Positions 16,888 to 27,304 of a stretch of 61,468 nucleotides of DNA are shown piece after piece. Origin of the DNA: an uncultured Lachnospiraceae bacterium (GTDB lineage: Bacteria; Bacillota; Clostridia; Lachnospirales; Lachnospiraceae); the NCBI GenBank assembly GCA_947629565.1, contig CANREG010000007.1, positions 1 through 61,468 on the forward strand, in the 5' to 3' direction. Position numbers and translations under genes: made by a program. The notes under the pieces are model-generated. The model was not told the origin of the DNA and ran no database searches. It saw only the letters and a program-made list of their open reading frames with translations. Numbering within the stretch: the first letter of the stretch is position 1; the number at the start of each line of letters is the position of its first letter.

Positions 16888-17805
16888 TTATTCATTGTTG
16901 CCAACGACCTGCACAAGACGGTCAATGCAGCTTACCAACTGCCCGATCTCCGGCTTGGTAATCTGTGCGTCTGCGCCTAAGCTTTCGCCCTTCCGCTTCA
17001 TATCTTCATTAATCAGAGACGAGAATACAATAATCGGCAGATGCTTTAACGCCTCGTCATTCCGAATCAGCCGTATCAGCCTGTGCCCATCCATCTGCGG
17101 CATCTCAATATCCGTAATAATACACTTTGCGCCATAATCCACACCGTTGTTCTTCTTCAATTCCAGCAGGCGGTCCCATGCCTCCTGACCATTAGAATAA
17201 GTATGTAAATTCGTATAACCTGCCTGGGACAGTGCATCGGTGATTAATTTCTGTAACATCGGGGAATCCTCCGCTACAATAACCGGAATATTGTTGCGTT
17301 CCCGCTCTCCTAATTCCGCAATCTCCGACATCTTAAGGCTGGTCTCCGGACAAATCTCTTCCACAATCCGCTCAAAATCCAATACAATAATCAGGGATTC
17401 CAACTTCTTGATAATACCGGTTGCAATTCCTGCCCCCGGCGCATTCACCGTAGAGTCCGGTTTAACGATATCGGTCCATGAAACTCTGTGGATTCCCAAC
17501 ACCTGCTCCACATCAAAGGCAATATTCAGATTATTGAAATTGGTTATAATCAGCATATTCCGCTTATGGTTCTCATCCTCCGGGAACCCAAGCGCACGAA
17601 CCAGATTAATCGCCGTAATGATGGTATCTCTCGGCATGAAAATACCCTCAATGCAGGGATGCGAATTAGGCACCGGCGTAATCTCCGTCATGGGAAGAAT
17701 CTCCCTGACCTTAGCTACATTAATCCCATAATGATTCCCCGCTACGGTAAACTCCAATACCTCCAACTCATTGGTTCCGCTTTCCAATAAAATATTTGTG
17801 TCCAT
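16888..17805 (-). CDS. cheV: Chemotaxis coupling protein CheV (CheW-REC fusion)
   Basis: CheV couples chemoreceptors to CheA and is tuned by phosphorylation of its own receiver. The 305-residue protein has a CheW domain at about 12-160 (FTVAGNHYGINVAKVREI) and a receiver at about 172-300. Phospho-acceptor Asp232 is in TDIEMPQMDG, the acidic pair is Glu179-Asp180, and Lys284 is conserved. No other chemotaxis or flagellar gene is nearby, so this is an orphan copy. It implies chemotactic receptors elsewhere in the genome. Confidence 0.95.
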   Translation of the reverse strand: MDTNILLESGTNELEVLEFTVAGNHYGINVAKVREILPMTEITPVPNSHPCIEGIFMPRDTIITAINLVRALGFPEDENHKRNMLIITNFNNLNIAFDVEQVLGIHRVSWTDIVKPDSTVNAPGAGIATGIIKKLESLIIVLDFERIVEEICPETSLKMSEIAELGERERNNIPVIVAEDSPMLQKLITDALSQAGYTNLHTYSNGQEAWDRLLELKKNNGVDYGAKCIITDIEMPQMDGHRLIRLIRNDEALKHLPIIVFSSLINEDMKRKGESLGADAQITKPEIGQLVSCIDRLVQVVGNNE

Positions 17806-17820
17806 GCTTAATCCCCCTTG

Positions 17821-18582
17821 TTATAATATATCAATTGCATTATCTACATCATTATAATTTACATATAACCTGACCGATTCCAACTGTTCCTTCATATCTT
17901 CCGAAATCTGGAATACAAGCACCGCTTCCTGCGATTCGCCGGGATTTACAGAGGTATCCAAAGTTCCCAAATCGTTCATTAAGATAGTCAGCATCGGATT
18001 GGCCGCCTTGCTGCCGTTGCATACAATCCGATATTCCAGTCCCCGGTCCATCAAAGATACCTGGGTGGCTGCGTCTGTCAAATTATTGACAGAAAACCTG
18101 ACCACTAACAATTCATACCCCGGTGACGCTTCTAAATTAATAAATTCACTGCCTTCCTCCGTCTCCGGATATTGGCTGGTAATTATGTAATCCTGATACA
18201 AAATAGATGCTCCTTGTATCCCTGCTATCTTTGCAATATCCTGTTCTGTCCCGACAGCAGCCTGTCCATCCTCCGAAGTATCCTGTTCAATCTTCCCGCT
18301 GACATCCTTTCCGGTCTCCGTAGTAACCTCCTCCGTGGTCTCGGCCTCCGTTACCGCCTCTGTAGCAGTCTGTTCCGTACTTACCTCTTCTGCCGTCTCG
18401 GCCTCCCGGCTTCCCTCGTCAATACGGTCATTATAATTGATATCATATTTCAAAAGCAGGTCTCCGGCATACTCTGCAATCAGCCGGGTCTCTTCCTCTG
18501 TCAACTGCTGAACCTTCCCGCAGCCCGTCAAAAAAAGGACGCCGGTTACAGCCAATAAAAATAGTATCTTTTTCTTAATCAT
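17821..18582 (-). CDS. Lipoprotein with Glu/Thr-rich spacer and DUF4352-like domain
   Basis: The 253-residue lipoprotein has signal peptide and lipobox FLTGC (Cys21). A low-complexity Glu/Thr/Val spacer follows (about 60-105), and then a beta-sandwich at about 125-250 (GYELLVVRFSVNN, VNPGESQEAVLVFQI). The fold pattern resembles the DUF4352 lipoprotein at 11808. It is 15 bases upstream of cheV on the same strand and 68 bases downstream of the histidine kinase gene. No specific function can be given. Confidence 0.75.
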   Translation of the reverse strand: MIKKKILFLLAVTGVLFLTGCGKVQQLTEEETRLIAEYAGDLLLKYDINYNDRIDEGSREAETAEEVSTEQTATEAVTEAETTEEVTTETGKDVSGKIEQDTSEDGQAAVGTEQDIAKIAGIQGASILYQDYIITSQYPETEEGSEFINLEASPGYELLVVRFSVNNLTDAATQVSLMDRGLEYRIVCNGSKAANPMLTILMNDLGTLDTSVNPGESQEAVLVFQISEDMKEQLESVRLYVNYNDVDNAIDIL

Positions 18583-18649
18583 TCCATTCCCTCAAATCAC
18601 AATTTCTTTCCGCTTATTATAGCATGAAAAAATGCTTTCAGCAACCTTT

Positions 18650-20158
18650 TCATTGCGTATAATGCTTTGCAGTCTCCAGTTCAAAATAAAATACGACTCC
18701 GTTTTCCGTATTATACGCCCCGTAAGCCTGATTGTGCAGTTTCATAGTAGCAGCCACAATCGAAAGACCGATTCCGCTGCCCCCATACTCCCTGGTTCTT
18801 GCCTTATCCACCTTATAAAACTTAATCCATATCTTATCTAATTCCTCCTCCGGAATTGGATTTCCCTCATTAAATACGGATATCCGTAAATGGTCGCCCT
18901 TATCCTCCATAGTAACAGAGACTTTCCCTGCCTTAGGTGCATAGTGGATTGCATTGACTAAATAGTTACTGTAGACCTCCTCAATCAAAAATTCATCTCC
19001 CCATACATATACTGGTTTTTGATAAGGAAATTCCAGTTTTATCTGCTCCTGCTGCAGCAGAATGTCAGTGGAGAGGTTAATATTCTTCATCAGTTCCACA
19101 ATATCAAAACGCTCTACATTAATCTTATCCGTTCCAAATTCCAGCTCATTTAACGCTAACAGCTTCTTAACCATGACATTCATCCGGTCCGCCTCATCCA
19201 TAATGACCTCGCAGTAAAAATCCCTGCTTTCCGCATCATCGGAAATATTCTCCTTAAGCCCTTCGGCATATCCCTGAATCAGGGCAATGGGCGTCTTTAA
19301 TTCGTGAGATACATGAGAGAGAAATTCCTTCCGCATCTCATCAATCTGCGTCTTTTCTTCAATATCCTTCGTCAGCCGGGCATTGGCCGTCTTTAATTCC
19401 GATATGGTGGCCTCTAATTCCTTTGACATGGAGTTGATGCTTTCTCCTAACGCTCCAATCTCATCCTTATTGCGCACTTTTACCCGTGTATCAAAATCCA
19501 ACTGGGACATCTTTTTGGCAGCCGACGCCATCTCATGAATAGGCTTCACATAAGAACTGCTGACAAAAAACATGGCGACGCACCCCACCACGATTGCCAA
19601 AAGTCCCACGTAGGAATAAAGCTTCATCGTAGTCGTCACACTCTGGTTAAAACGGGCGGCAGAAGCGCGGAGGGCAATCTGGCTGCCATCATCTAACACG
19701 CCCACTACATCATAAAAATAAGAATTCATCTCATCATCATAATTCTGGTGAAAAATATAAAATCCCTGATTCTCATCGGTAAAGAGATTATCCAAGTCCT
19801 TTTCGCCGGTCCCTTGCAAAAGATTGGCAATGAGATTCATGCTGCCCCACATCTTGCTCTTTTCATTGGTATTACTGAAAATAACACCGTCTTCCCGCAG
19901 CACAAAGAGATTGATTTCTCCGTCTGCCGCAAGCCGGGATAGATGCTCTCTGATTTCCTCGTCCGTCAGGCCGTCTGTCGTAAACACCTGATTCACATCC
20001 TGATACATATCAATCATCCGGTTTCTCAGCTCGCTTAAGAAAAATTTCCGGGCAACCAATTGGGTTGCCACAAGGGAGCCGAATATGGTCAGAATCATCA
20101 TCACAACCAGCAGCATTGTCAATTTAAAACGTAATGAATGTTTGATTTTATTAAACAT
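18650..20158 (-). CDS. Sensor histidine kinase (HAMP-HisKA-HATPase)
   Basis: A membrane sensor kinase of about 502 residues. The ATG at 20158 is preferred over the one at 20164 because GAGG sits 6 bases before it. Numbered from the upstream ATG at 20164, two membrane helices (about 15-38 and 184-204) flank an extracellular sensor domain. HAMP is about 204-258. The H-box SHELKTPIALIQG carries the phospho-acceptor His287. N-, G1- and G2-boxes are present (VNAIHYAP, GGSGIGLSIV). It overlaps the response regulator gene by 8 bases, forming a cognate pair. The signal is unknown. Confidence 0.95.
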   Translation of the reverse strand: MFNKIKHSLRFKLTMLLVVMMILTIFGSLVATQLVARKFFLSELRNRMIDMYQDVNQVFTTDGLTDEEIREHLSRLAADGEINLFVLREDGVIFSNTNEKSKMWGSMNLIANLLQGTGEKDLDNLFTDENQGFYIFHQNYDDEMNSYFYDVVGVLDDGSQIALRASAARFNQSVTTTMKLYSYVGLLAIVVGCVAMFFVSSSYVKPIHEMASAAKKMSQLDFDTRVKVRNKDEIGALGESINSMSKELEATISELKTANARLTKDIEEKTQIDEMRKEFLSHVSHELKTPIALIQGYAEGLKENISDDAESRDFYCEVIMDEADRMNVMVKKLLALNELEFGTDKINVERFDIVELMKNINLSTDILLQQEQIKLEFPYQKPVYVWGDEFLIEEVYSNYLVNAIHYAPKAGKVSVTMEDKGDHLRISVFNEGNPIPEEELDKIWIKFYKVDKARTREYGGSGIGLSIVAATMKLHNQAYGAYNTENGVVFYFELETAKHYTQ

Positions 20159-20843
20159 TTTCATCCTCTTCTACATCAAACTTATATCCCATTCCCCATA
20201 TGGTCTTGATATATCCGCCGCAGTCTCCTAACTTGCTGCGCAGCTTCTTTACATGGGTATCAATGGTTCTTGCGTCTCCGAAATAATCATAATTCCACAC
20301 ATTATTCAAAATCTTCTCCCTGGACAGGGCTACTCCCTGATTCAGCACAAAATAATTCAGCAGTTCAAATTCCTTAAAGCTTAAATCAATATTTTTCCCC
20401 TTTACCTTTACTGTGTGGGCCGCTATGTCGAGTTCAATCTCTCCTGCGTCTAACACTTCCTCCTGCGCCGCTCCGGCAGTCCTTCTTAGGATTGCCTCCA
20501 CCCTTGCCACTAAAATCTTCGGACTGAAGGGTTTGGAAATATATTCATCCACACCCAGTTCAAATCCCAAAAGCTCGTCCCGCTCATCGGATTTGGCAGT
20601 CAGCATGATAATCGGCACCTGGGAAAATGCCCGTATCTCCTTACAGACCTCCCAGCCGTCCATCTTCGGCATCATCACATCTAAAATAATCAGGGCAATA
20701 TCCTTATTCTCTAAGAAGACATCTACCGCCTCCTCGCCATCGCCTGCCTCCAGGACAAGATAATCCTTCCGAACCAAAAAATCCCTGACCAGTTTCCGCA
20801 TACGGCTTTCATCATCCACCACTAACACTTTGACCTGATTCAT
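20151..20843 (-). CDS. OmpR/PhoB-family response regulator
   Basis: A 230-residue regulator. The receiver has acidic Asp10-Asp11, phospho-acceptor Asp55 in ILDVMMPKMDG, Thr82 and Lys104. The C-terminal winged helix shows LSFKEFELLNYFVLNQG and TIDTHVKKLRSKLG, as in PhoB-type DNA binders. It is first in the operon with its kinase. Target genes are not evident; the lipoprotein and cheV just downstream could be co-expressed. Confidence 0.96.
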   Translation of the reverse strand: MNQVKVLVVDDESRMRKLVRDFLVRKDYLVLEAGDGEEAVDVFLENKDIALIILDVMMPKMDGWEVCKEIRAFSQVPIIMLTAKSDERDELLGFELGVDEYISKPFSPKILVARVEAILRRTAGAAQEEVLDAGEIELDIAAHTVKVKGKNIDLSFKEFELLNYFVLNQGVALSREKILNNVWNYDYFGDARTIDTHVKKLRSKLGDCGGYIKTIWGMGYKFDVEEDENV

Positions 20844-20878
20844 AAAAAACCTCCTTAAAGTCCAACTGCAAACAAGAC

Positions 20879-20910
20879 GTAAAAAGGAACAGGCAATAAC
20901 CCTGTTCCTT
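20879..20910 (-). terminator. Intrinsic terminator upstream of the response regulator
   Basis: A 10-base stem (20884-20893 with 20901-20910) followed on the minus strand by five T ends the 20978-21532 transcript before the two-component operon. Confidence 0.88.
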
Positions 20911-20977
20911 GTATATATTCCTCACAGTCTTACTACCATAATAAAATTATATCATCAAATTATGTTAGAACTGTGAC

Positions 20978-21532
20978 TTATTCCTTAGAATTTATATTAA
21001 GCTCCTGCTCCTTGTCCTTCACTGCCTGCTCCCTGCGCTCTAAATCCTCTTCCCAGGCAGAATACTGGTTCAGCACCTTATTCTTATAGTTCACATAACC
21101 CACATTGGGATTCACTGCCGCAATCACAAACATGGCAACCACCATAAAAACGAGCGCCACAATGGTTATGGTCATACGCTTCTTCTGCAATAAAAGCTGC
21201 TGCAGCTTTCCCTCTAATACCCCCTGATTCATCTCTTTTACCCTGTCATATTCCATCCGCTTGGGAAGCTCTACCGTAGGCAGTTCCTCCTCCGGATAAG
21301 AAAATTCCGTAATCAGGCGTTGGCGCAACTCATGCAGAAAGCTGTACCCTACCATGGTATTAAACATCTTTCTCTCAATCAGCTTCACATAAAGCTCATA
21401 GACCGCCCCGCCCTCTAACTGGGCTGTCCTCTCCCGGATAACGGATATATTATTCCATTCCTTTAATGCAATCTGCGCCTCCTGATAGCTCGGAAACACA
21501 AATCCATCTACGATTCGTGCATCATCATTCAT
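20978..21532 (-). CDS. Single-pass membrane protein, 184 aa, unknown function
   Basis: An N-terminal soluble part of about 115 residues (AQIALKEWNNISVIRERTAQLEGG-type helices) precedes one membrane helix (about 118-140, VALVFMVVAMFVIAAVNP) and a charged C-terminal coiled region. There is no signal peptide. I do not recognise the family. It is monocistronic, between the tmRNA gene and a good terminator. Confidence 0.72.
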   Translation of the reverse strand: MNDDARIVDGFVFPSYQEAQIALKEWNNISVIRERTAQLEGGAVYELYVKLIERKMFNTMVGYSFLHELRQRLITEFSYPEEELPTVELPKRMEYDRVKEMNQGVLEGKLQQLLLQKKRMTITIVALVFMVVAMFVIAAVNPNVGYVNYKNKVLNQYSAWEEDLERREQAVKDKEQELNINSKE

Positions 21533-21582
21533 GGTCCAACCTCAATGCATGTAAAACAGTGTAATAAATGTGCGTTACAAAT

Positions 21583-21609
21583 ATATGCAGGATTTCATAC
21601 CCTGCATAT
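21583..21609 (-). terminator. Hairpin downstream of ssrA
   Basis: ATATGCAGG (21583-21591) pairs with CCTGCATAT (21601-21609), 17 bases past the tmRNA 3' end. The T-tract is weak (ATTTG), so termination is probable but not certain. Confidence 0.6.
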
Positions 21610-21625
21610 ACTATACTCCTGTGAA

Positions 21626-21967
21626 TGGAGCTGAGGGGAATCGAACCCCTGTCCGAAGACTCTTCCATCATGGCCTCTCCCATTACAGCCGCTTTACTGA
21701 CATTCCCTCAGCTTACCGCCAACCGGCAGGCTGTAAGCCTTAGTAGCTTCATAGATCTTTTGCTGTGTCAAAGCTTTCACAGCAAAGTGCCCCACTGTTT
21801 TGATGCCTTATCCTAAGCCATGGGTGAACTTAGGTAAGACAGCTGCCATTAGGCAGCGTACGCTAACTGTTCGTCTGCGTTTATATTTAGTTCCATGTTT
21901 TCAGATGGTCATGGTCCATCAATGGCTTCCATGATTTCTAAATCCCCGTCGAAACCAGTACAACCCC
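21626..21967 (-). ncRNA. ssrA: Transfer-messenger RNA (tmRNA)
   Basis: tmRNA rescues ribosomes stalled on broken messages and tags the nascent peptide for degradation. The 5' end GGGGTTG pairs with CAGCTCC at the 3' end in a seven-pair acceptor stem. The 5' part has the conserved TGGTTTCGACGGGG and the 3' part the T-arm TTCGATTCCCC. CCA is not encoded. The tag frame ends at the TAA at 21849-21851 and reads ADEQLAYAA if the GCA at 21876-21878 is the resume codon; an Asn codon lies just before it. smpB and rnr are immediate neighbours. Confidence 0.97.
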
Positions 21968-21998
21968 TGATTGTACGGGTATTAATAGATAACCCTTT

Positions 21999-22451
21999 TT
22001 ATTCTTCAGCTTCTGAGGCTTCTGTAGTTGTCGAATCCTCAGAAGTATCTGACTCCTCGCCGGTGCTCTCCCTGTCGGCCGCCTCATCCTCCTCGGACAC
22101 CTCTTTTGCTGCCTGTTCCAATGCGTCCTTTACCTCTTCCACAGCTGCATCTTCAGAGCTTTCCGTAGATGCATCTTCCTCGGAATCCTCTGACGCTGTA
22201 TCGCCAAGAGACGCCACATCAGACGCATAATTATCATCAATATAAGTTCCGATAAACGCCTCTAAAGTAGAATCGCCTACAAATTTCGGCATCTCCCGAT
22301 ATATGCGGATTCCTGTGGGAATTCCTATCGCTGCCCCGATAATCAGAGCCGCCACAACGCATTTTACTGCTGTTGCAAGCTTCTTCTTTCTCTCTATCTC
22401 CTTACGGTGTACTTTTTCGTACTTTCTCTTGTCAACCTTTGCCTGACTCAT
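21999..22451 (-). CDS. Single-pass membrane protein with acidic Ser/Glu-rich tail, 150 aa
   Basis: I start the gene at 22451 (MSQAKVDKRKYEK), preceded by AGGAGG; an upstream in-frame ATG lacks a ribosome site. A basic N-terminus leads to one membrane helix (about 28-48, VKCVVAALIIGAAIGIPTGI), a short conserved segment ending FIGTYIDDNYASD, and a long acidic Ser/Glu/Asp tail. It lies between smpB and ssrA. The family is unknown to me. Position suggests co-transcription with smpB but no role in trans-translation is shown. Confidence 0.72.
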   Translation of the reverse strand: MSQAKVDKRKYEKVHRKEIERKKKLATAVKCVVAALIIGAAIGIPTGIRIYREMPKFVGDSTLEAFIGTYIDDNYASDVASLGDTASEDSEEDASTESSEDAAVEEVKDALEQAAKEVSEEDEAADRESTGEESDTSEDSTTTEASEAEE

Positions 22452-22591
22452 ACCATCCTCCTGTACTGCCTCTATTCCTATCATCGGCAAATGGGCCGTA
22501 TTTGATTATACCCACTTCCGAATTATTATCATACCACAGAATCACAAAAAAAGAAATTGAAAATTTAGTGAATTATTAAATTTCCATAGAT

Positions 22592-23062
22592 TCAGCCCAT
22601 ATTGCGAATCTTAAATTCCTTTTCCGCCTCCCGCTTCATATCCTTTTTGGCAATCTCCTGCCGCTTATCGTATAACTTTTTCCCTCTTGCCAGACCGATT
22701 TCTACCTTAACTAAGCTGTCCTTAAAATAGACCTTGAGCGGGACAATCGTATACCCCTTCATCTTAGCCTGCCCCATAATCTTGTTAATCTCGTATTTAT
22801 GAAGCAGCAGCTTTCTCGGCCGCAGGGGATCCTTATTGAATATATTTCCCTTCTCATAGGGAGAAATATGCATCTGCCGGATAATGACCTCTCCGTTTTC
22901 CACCGCTACAAATGCCTCCTTAATGCTGCAATGTCCGAGGCGCAGGGATTTTACCTCCGTTCCGTGCAGTTCAATTCCCGCCTCGAATTTCTCCTCTATA
23001 AAATAATCAAAATATGCTTTTTTATTGTTGGCAATCAGCCGTTCTCCCTTTTGCTTTGGCAT
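22592..23062 (-). CDS. smpB: SsrA-binding protein SmpB
   Basis: SmpB binds tmRNA and delivers it to the ribosomal A site. The 156-residue protein shows the family signature: [20 protein letters not shown] at the start, [18 protein letters not shown], and a basic tail ([19 protein letters not shown]) that reads the empty mRNA channel. It lies 14 bases after rnr and about 0.6 kb before ssrA, completing a trans-translation cluster. Confidence 0.98.
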   Translation of the reverse strand: MPKQKGERLIANNKKAYFDYFIEEKFEAGIELHGTEVKSLRLGHCSIKEAFVAVENGEVIIRQMHISPYEKGNIFNKDPLRPRKLLLHKYEINKIMGQAKMKGYTIVPLKVYFKDSLVKVEIGLARGKKLYDKRQEIAKKDMKREAEKEFKIRNMG

Positions 23063-23076
23063 ACTTACCCTCTTTT

Positions 23077-25365
23077 CTATACCTTTTTATTCCTGTACCG
23101 GCTCAAAATTTCCTCTTCGTCATACAAGGAACCGGCTGTCTCTTCCTCCGCGAGTTCAAAATCAATGGTCTTTAGCAGCTTGTCCACACTGACCACCCGG
23201 ATTTGCACCGGCTGTCCCAAGGTATATGTTTTCCCATATTCCCTTCCCACGATGGACACACTGTCCTCATCATAAATGTAAAAATCATCCGGAATGAAGG
23301 CAATCCGTATCATTCCCTCCACCGTATTTTCCAGCTCCACATATAAACCATATGCTGTGACGCCGGAAATGATTCCCTCAAATTCTTCCCCGATGTGATG
23401 ACTCATATACTGCACTTTCTTGAGTTTTTCTACCTCCCGCTCCGCCTCCTGGGCTCTCCGCTCATTTTGGGAGTTGGACTCTGCAACCCCCGGCAGTATT
23501 TTTTCATAATGCGCAAGCCTTTTTCCGTTTAACCCGCCCCGCAGATTCTCCTTGATTATCCTGTGGATCTGCAAATCCGGATACCGCCTGATCGGCGACG
23601 TGAAATGGCAGTAATACTTTGCGGCAAGGCCGAAATGTCCGGTACAGTCCGTCGAATATCTCGCCTGCTGCATGGTCCGCAGCGTCATGCGGCTGATAAA
23701 GCCTTCTTCCGGCGTTCCTGCAATTCTTTGCAAAAGCTTCTGAAATTCCTTTGGATGCACCGATTCGCCGGAAGCCTTGAAATAATAGCCAAATCCCGCC
23801 ATCAGCTTAGAAAGCCGCTCCACCTTTTCCGGATCCGGTTCTCCATGTACCCGAAATTCAAAAGGAATCTGCTGCCAGTAATAATCCTCCGCCACCATCT
23901 CATTAGCCAGCAGCATAAAATCCTCTATGATTTTATGGGCCGGATTCCGGTCATACGGGCCAATCTCCACCGGCTCCCCGTCGTCGGTCAGCCGGATTTT
24001 TGTCTCGGGAAAATCAAAGTCAATGGAGCCCCGCTTCCTTCTCCGTTCCCGAAGAAGCTCTGAAAGCCTTAACATATCCCGGAAATATTCCAGATATTCC
24101 CGGTATGCCTCGATAATCTGTCCGCCGCATAGAACTGCGCCGTCATTCTGGATAAGGCTTACCTTTTCAAGGGCATCCTGCCCGGCCTTAGCGTAATCCT
24201 CTCCGTCATAGCTTTCTTTTTTTAATATGGCATACGCCCGCAATATCGCGTCCACCTGGTGATAGCTCATGCGGCGGTCAACGCGGATTACCGTCTCGGC
24301 AATCCGGTGGCTTTTCACCTTCCCCTGCGCGTCTATCTCCATGATACAGGACAGGGCCAGCCGGTCCTCCCCCGCATTTAAGGAACATATGCCGTTCGAA
24401 AGTTTATGGGGAAGCATCGGAATCACCCGGTCCACCAGATACACACTATTTCCCCGCTTAAGCGCCTCTTTGTCCAGCGGGGAATGTTCCCCGACATAGT
24501 GCGTCACATCTGCAATATGCACTCCCAGCTGATAACCGTTCTCCGTCTTTGACAGCGTAATGGCGTCGTCTAAATCTTTGGCGTCCTCCCCGTCAATGGT
24601 GACTGTCAATTCATTCCGCAAATCAATTCTGCCTTCCAGTTCAGTCTCTCCCACCTTGTCCGGAATCCGTCCTGTCTGCTCCATCACCTCATCCGGAAAT
24701 TCCACAGGCAGCTCATAGGCCCGGACGATGGACAAAATATCGGTACCGGGATCATTTACATGTCCTAATATCTCCGTCACTACGCCTTCCGGCTTTTTGT
24801 CTCCTGTGCCATAGCCAATCAGCCTGACCACTACCTTATGGCCTGTCACTGCGCCTAAACTGTTCTTCCTGGAAACATAGATATCTTCCGTCAGTTTACG
24901 GTTGTCGGGAATCACAAATCCATAATCCTTATTCTTCTGATAATATCCCACCAGTTCCTTATTGCCCCGCTCTATTATCTTGATGACCTGGGCTTCTTTC
25001 CGTTTTCCCTTCGGCGCTCCGGTAATCTTAATCATTACCCGGTCATTGTGCATGGCGCCGCCGGTGGCAGCCTCACCCACAAAATAGTCTTCCTCTTCTC
25101 CCTCCACCGTAACGAAGCCGAAGCCCTTTGGATGTCCGATAAAAATTCCCACCTTTACCAGTTCCGACAAGGACTGATACTTGCCTCGTTTTGAAAGCAG
25201 CACCCGGCCTTCCTCCACTAACTCCGCTAAAATATTCCGAAATTCCTCCCGGTCCTCCGGCAGAACACGCATCAAAAAAGCAAGCTCCTTCTGCTTCAAG
25301 GGCCTGTAATTCCTGTCATTGATAACAGCTAATATTTTTTCCTTTCTCTCCTCATGCCTTGTCAT
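23077..25365 (-). CDS. rnr: Ribonuclease R
   Basis: RNase R is a processive 3'-5' exoribonuclease that degrades structured RNA and, with SmpB-tmRNA, defective messages. I start it at 25365 ([12 protein letters not shown]), preceded by GGGTGG, giving 762 residues; an in-frame ATG 51 bases upstream lacks a ribosome site. Domain order is an N-terminal helix-turn-helix, two cold-shock domains, the RNB catalytic domain with Asp-rich [12 protein letters not shown], and a C-terminal S1 domain ([20 protein letters not shown]). It lies between secG and smpB. Confidence 0.97.
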   Translation of the reverse strand: MTRHEERKEKILAVINDRNYRPLKQKELAFLMRVLPEDREEFRNILAELVEEGRVLLSKRGKYQSLSELVKVGIFIGHPKGFGFVTVEGEEEDYFVGEAATGGAMHNDRVMIKITGAPKGKRKEAQVIKIIERGNKELVGYYQKNKDYGFVIPDNRKLTEDIYVSRKNSLGAVTGHKVVVRLIGYGTGDKKPEGVVTEILGHVNDPGTDILSIVRAYELPVEFPDEVMEQTGRIPDKVGETELEGRIDLRNELTVTIDGEDAKDLDDAITLSKTENGYQLGVHIADVTHYVGEHSPLDKEALKRGNSVYLVDRVIPMLPHKLSNGICSLNAGEDRLALSCIMEIDAQGKVKSHRIAETVIRVDRRMSYHQVDAILRAYAILKKESYDGEDYAKAGQDALEKVSLIQNDGAVLCGGQIIEAYREYLEYFRDMLRLSELLRERRRKRGSIDFDFPETKIRLTDDGEPVEIGPYDRNPAHKIIEDFMLLANEMVAEDYYWQQIPFEFRVHGEPDPEKVERLSKLMAGFGYYFKASGESVHPKEFQKLLQRIAGTPEEGFISRMTLRTMQQARYSTDCTGHFGLAAKYYCHFTSPIRRYPDLQIHRIIKENLRGGLNGKRLAHYEKILPGVAESNSQNERRAQEAEREVEKLKKVQYMSHHIGEEFEGIISGVTAYGLYVELENTVEGMIRIAFIPDDFYIYDEDSVSIVGREYGKTYTLGQPVQIRVVSVDKLLKTIDFELAEEETAGSLYDEEEILSRYRNKKV

Positions 25366-25440
25366 AACATCCACCCGATATCCAACTATCCTGCCGCATA
25401 AAAATAAAGCCGCCACACTATTATGCAGCAGCTTTCATGA

Positions 25441-25683
25441 CTAATTTAGAAATTTAGAACTGATCAGCAAGGCCAATATTAAAAACAATACCACACAAAT
25501 GGTCGTAATCAATATCAGCATCCCTTCTCTTGAATGTCCTTTATTCTTACTCCAGTAGGTCTCCGCACCGGATCCGCTTCCTGTCAGGCTTCCCAAACCG
25601 TCATCTTTTGCTTCCTGCATCAATACCAGAACAATAATCAATACGCAGAGCAATAAAAATATGATTGTAAGTGCTGTCTTCAT
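25441..25683 (-). CDS. secG: Preprotein translocase subunit SecG
   Basis: An 80-residue accessory subunit of the SecYEG channel. It has an N-terminal membrane helix (about 3-20), the conserved QEAKDDGLGSLTGSGSGAETYW loop region, and a second helix (about 53-75). The secG-rnr-smpB-ssrA order is widely conserved in Firmicutes. Given the many signal-peptide proteins in this window, the Sec route is clearly used. Confidence 0.96.
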   Translation of the reverse strand: MKTALTIIFLLLCVLIIVLVLMQEAKDDGLGSLTGSGSGAETYWSKNKGHSREGMLILITTICVVLFLILALLISSKFLN

Positions 25684-25833
25684 CGAAACACCTCCTATTC
25701 AAAAAAACTCACTGACGAATATTGTAACATAGTGTTTTCAGAAAGACAAGCAAAATTTCAAGAAATTGGCAATATTTCTGAGTTGCCTTCTCTGCGCTAT
25801 CGCAAAGCACAGGGCGGAACCTGATAAGCTTCC

Positions 25834-27123
25834 TTACCGAAAGGCGTATTCCGAAACCTTCCCAATCTCCTTTTCAATCTTAAGCAGCCGGTTATATTTG
25901 GCGGTTCTGTCGCTTCGGCAGGGGGCGCCGGTTTTAATCTGCCCGGAACCCACGGCAACCGCTAAATCTGCAATAAAGGTGTCCTCCGTCTCCCCGGAGC
26001 GGTGGCTGATAATCGTTTTATAGCCTGCATTTTTTGCCATTTCAATCGCGTCTAAGGTCTCGGTTAAAGTTCCAATCTGGTTATATTTAATTAAAACGGC
26101 ATTGGCGATGTGCTCCCGTATGCCCTCGGACAGACGGGCCGTATTGGTGACAAACAAATCGTCTCCCACAAGCTGTATCTTTTCCCCTAAACGATACGTC
26201 AGCAGCTTCCACCCCTTCATATCATTGTCATGCAATCCGTCCTCAATGGAGAAAATCGGATAACGCTGCACTAAATCCTCATAATACTGCACCATTTCCT
26301 CGGCGTTCCGGTAAATATCCTTTCCTGTCATCTTACTTTCTCCCGGAAAATAATAGAGGTCCGAATTTTCATCATACAGCTCCGACGCCGCCGCATCTAA
26401 CGCAATCTTGATGTCGCTTCCCGGCTGATACCCCGCCTTGTCTATCGCTTCTATGATTAAATCTAACACCTCCGAGGTATTGGCAAGATTGGGTGCAAAT
26501 CCCCCTTCATCTCCCACTCCGGTGGACAGGCCCTTTGCCTTTAACACCTGCTTTAGATTATGATAGACTTCACAGGCCATTTCCATGGCCCGGCCAAAGG
26601 TGTCGGCGCCTACCGGGGCAATCATAAATTCCTGAAGGTCTACCGTATTGTCCGCATGCTTTCCACCGTTTAATATGTTCATCATCGGTACCGGCAGCAC
26701 CTTAGCGCCGGCCCCACCAAGATACCGGTAAAGCGGAATCCCCAAAGCGTTGGCCGCAGCGCAGGCACAGGCAAGGGATACCCCTAAAATAGCATTGGCC
26801 CCGTATTTCCGCTTATTGTCCGTCCCGTCAGCCTGAATCAACAGCCGGTCAATTTTTACCTGCTCTAACACATTCATACCGATAATCTTATCTGCAATTC
26901 TGGTATTTACATTGGTAACCGCCTGCTCCACGCCTTTTCCCATATGCCGCTTATCCCCGTCCCGCAGTTCATGGGCCTCATATTGTCCGGTGGACGCGCC
27001 GCTGGGAACCGCCGCACTGCCGGTAATTCCTTCTTTTAAAGTAACCGTCACCTCCAGGGTAGGAGTACCTCTGGAATCCAGTATCTCCACAGCCTGTACA
27101 TCCAAAATCTCATATTCCCTCAT
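25834..27123 (-). CDS. eno: Enolase
   Basis: Enolase converts 2-phosphoglycerate to phosphoenolpyruvate in glycolysis. The 429-residue length is standard. Visible features are the substrate loop [10 protein letters not shown], metal ligands in DAAASE and SIEDGLHD, catalytic Lys in [10 protein letters not shown], and SHRSGETED. It lies upstream of secG and downstream of gpmI, in a gap/pgk/tpiA/gpmI/eno glycolytic group interrupted by the aroK and nfn genes. Confidence 0.98.
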   Translation of the reverse strand: MREYEILDVQAVEILDSRGTPTLEVTVTLKEGITGSAAVPSGASTGQYEAHELRDGDKRHMGKGVEQAVTNVNTRIADKIIGMNVLEQVKIDRLLIQADGTDNKRKYGANAILGVSLACACAAANALGIPLYRYLGGAGAKVLPVPMMNILNGGKHADNTVDLQEFMIAPVGADTFGRAMEMACEVYHNLKQVLKAKGLSTGVGDEGGFAPNLANTSEVLDLIIEAIDKAGYQPGSDIKIALDAAASELYDENSDLYYFPGESKMTGKDIYRNAEEMVQYYEDLVQRYPIFSIEDGLHDNDMKGWKLLTYRLGEKIQLVGDDLFVTNTARLSEGIREHIANAVLIKYNQIGTLTETLDAIEMAKNAGYKTIISHRSGETEDTFIADLAVAVGSGQIKTGAPCRSDRTAKYNRLLKIEKEIGKVSEYAFR

Positions 27124-27225
27124 GAAAATGATCCCTTCCTATCAAATTACTTTTATAGCAAGTATTACCACTTTTCTGTGTTTTATGCAGAAGCACCGTC
27201 TCCGGCAGGCAGTTTTTATTGATAC

Positions 27226-27268
27226 AAAAAAAATATCAGACAGACTTTTTTCCAATCTGCCTGATATT
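27226..27268 (-). terminator. Intrinsic terminator of gpmI
   Basis: A 13-base stem with one mismatch (27232-27244 with 27256-27268) is followed on the minus strand by eight T (27226-27233). It separates gpmI from eno, so eno needs its own promoter. Confidence 0.93.
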
Positions 27269-27304
27269 CTCCATATATCCTGATTCATTATAACATATGC
27301 CGGA

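Noticed and set aside
25774..25833. Hairpin after eno as an intrinsic terminator
   Set aside because: The stem CTTTGCG/CGCAGAG is short, contains a wobble and has no T-tract, so it is not supported.
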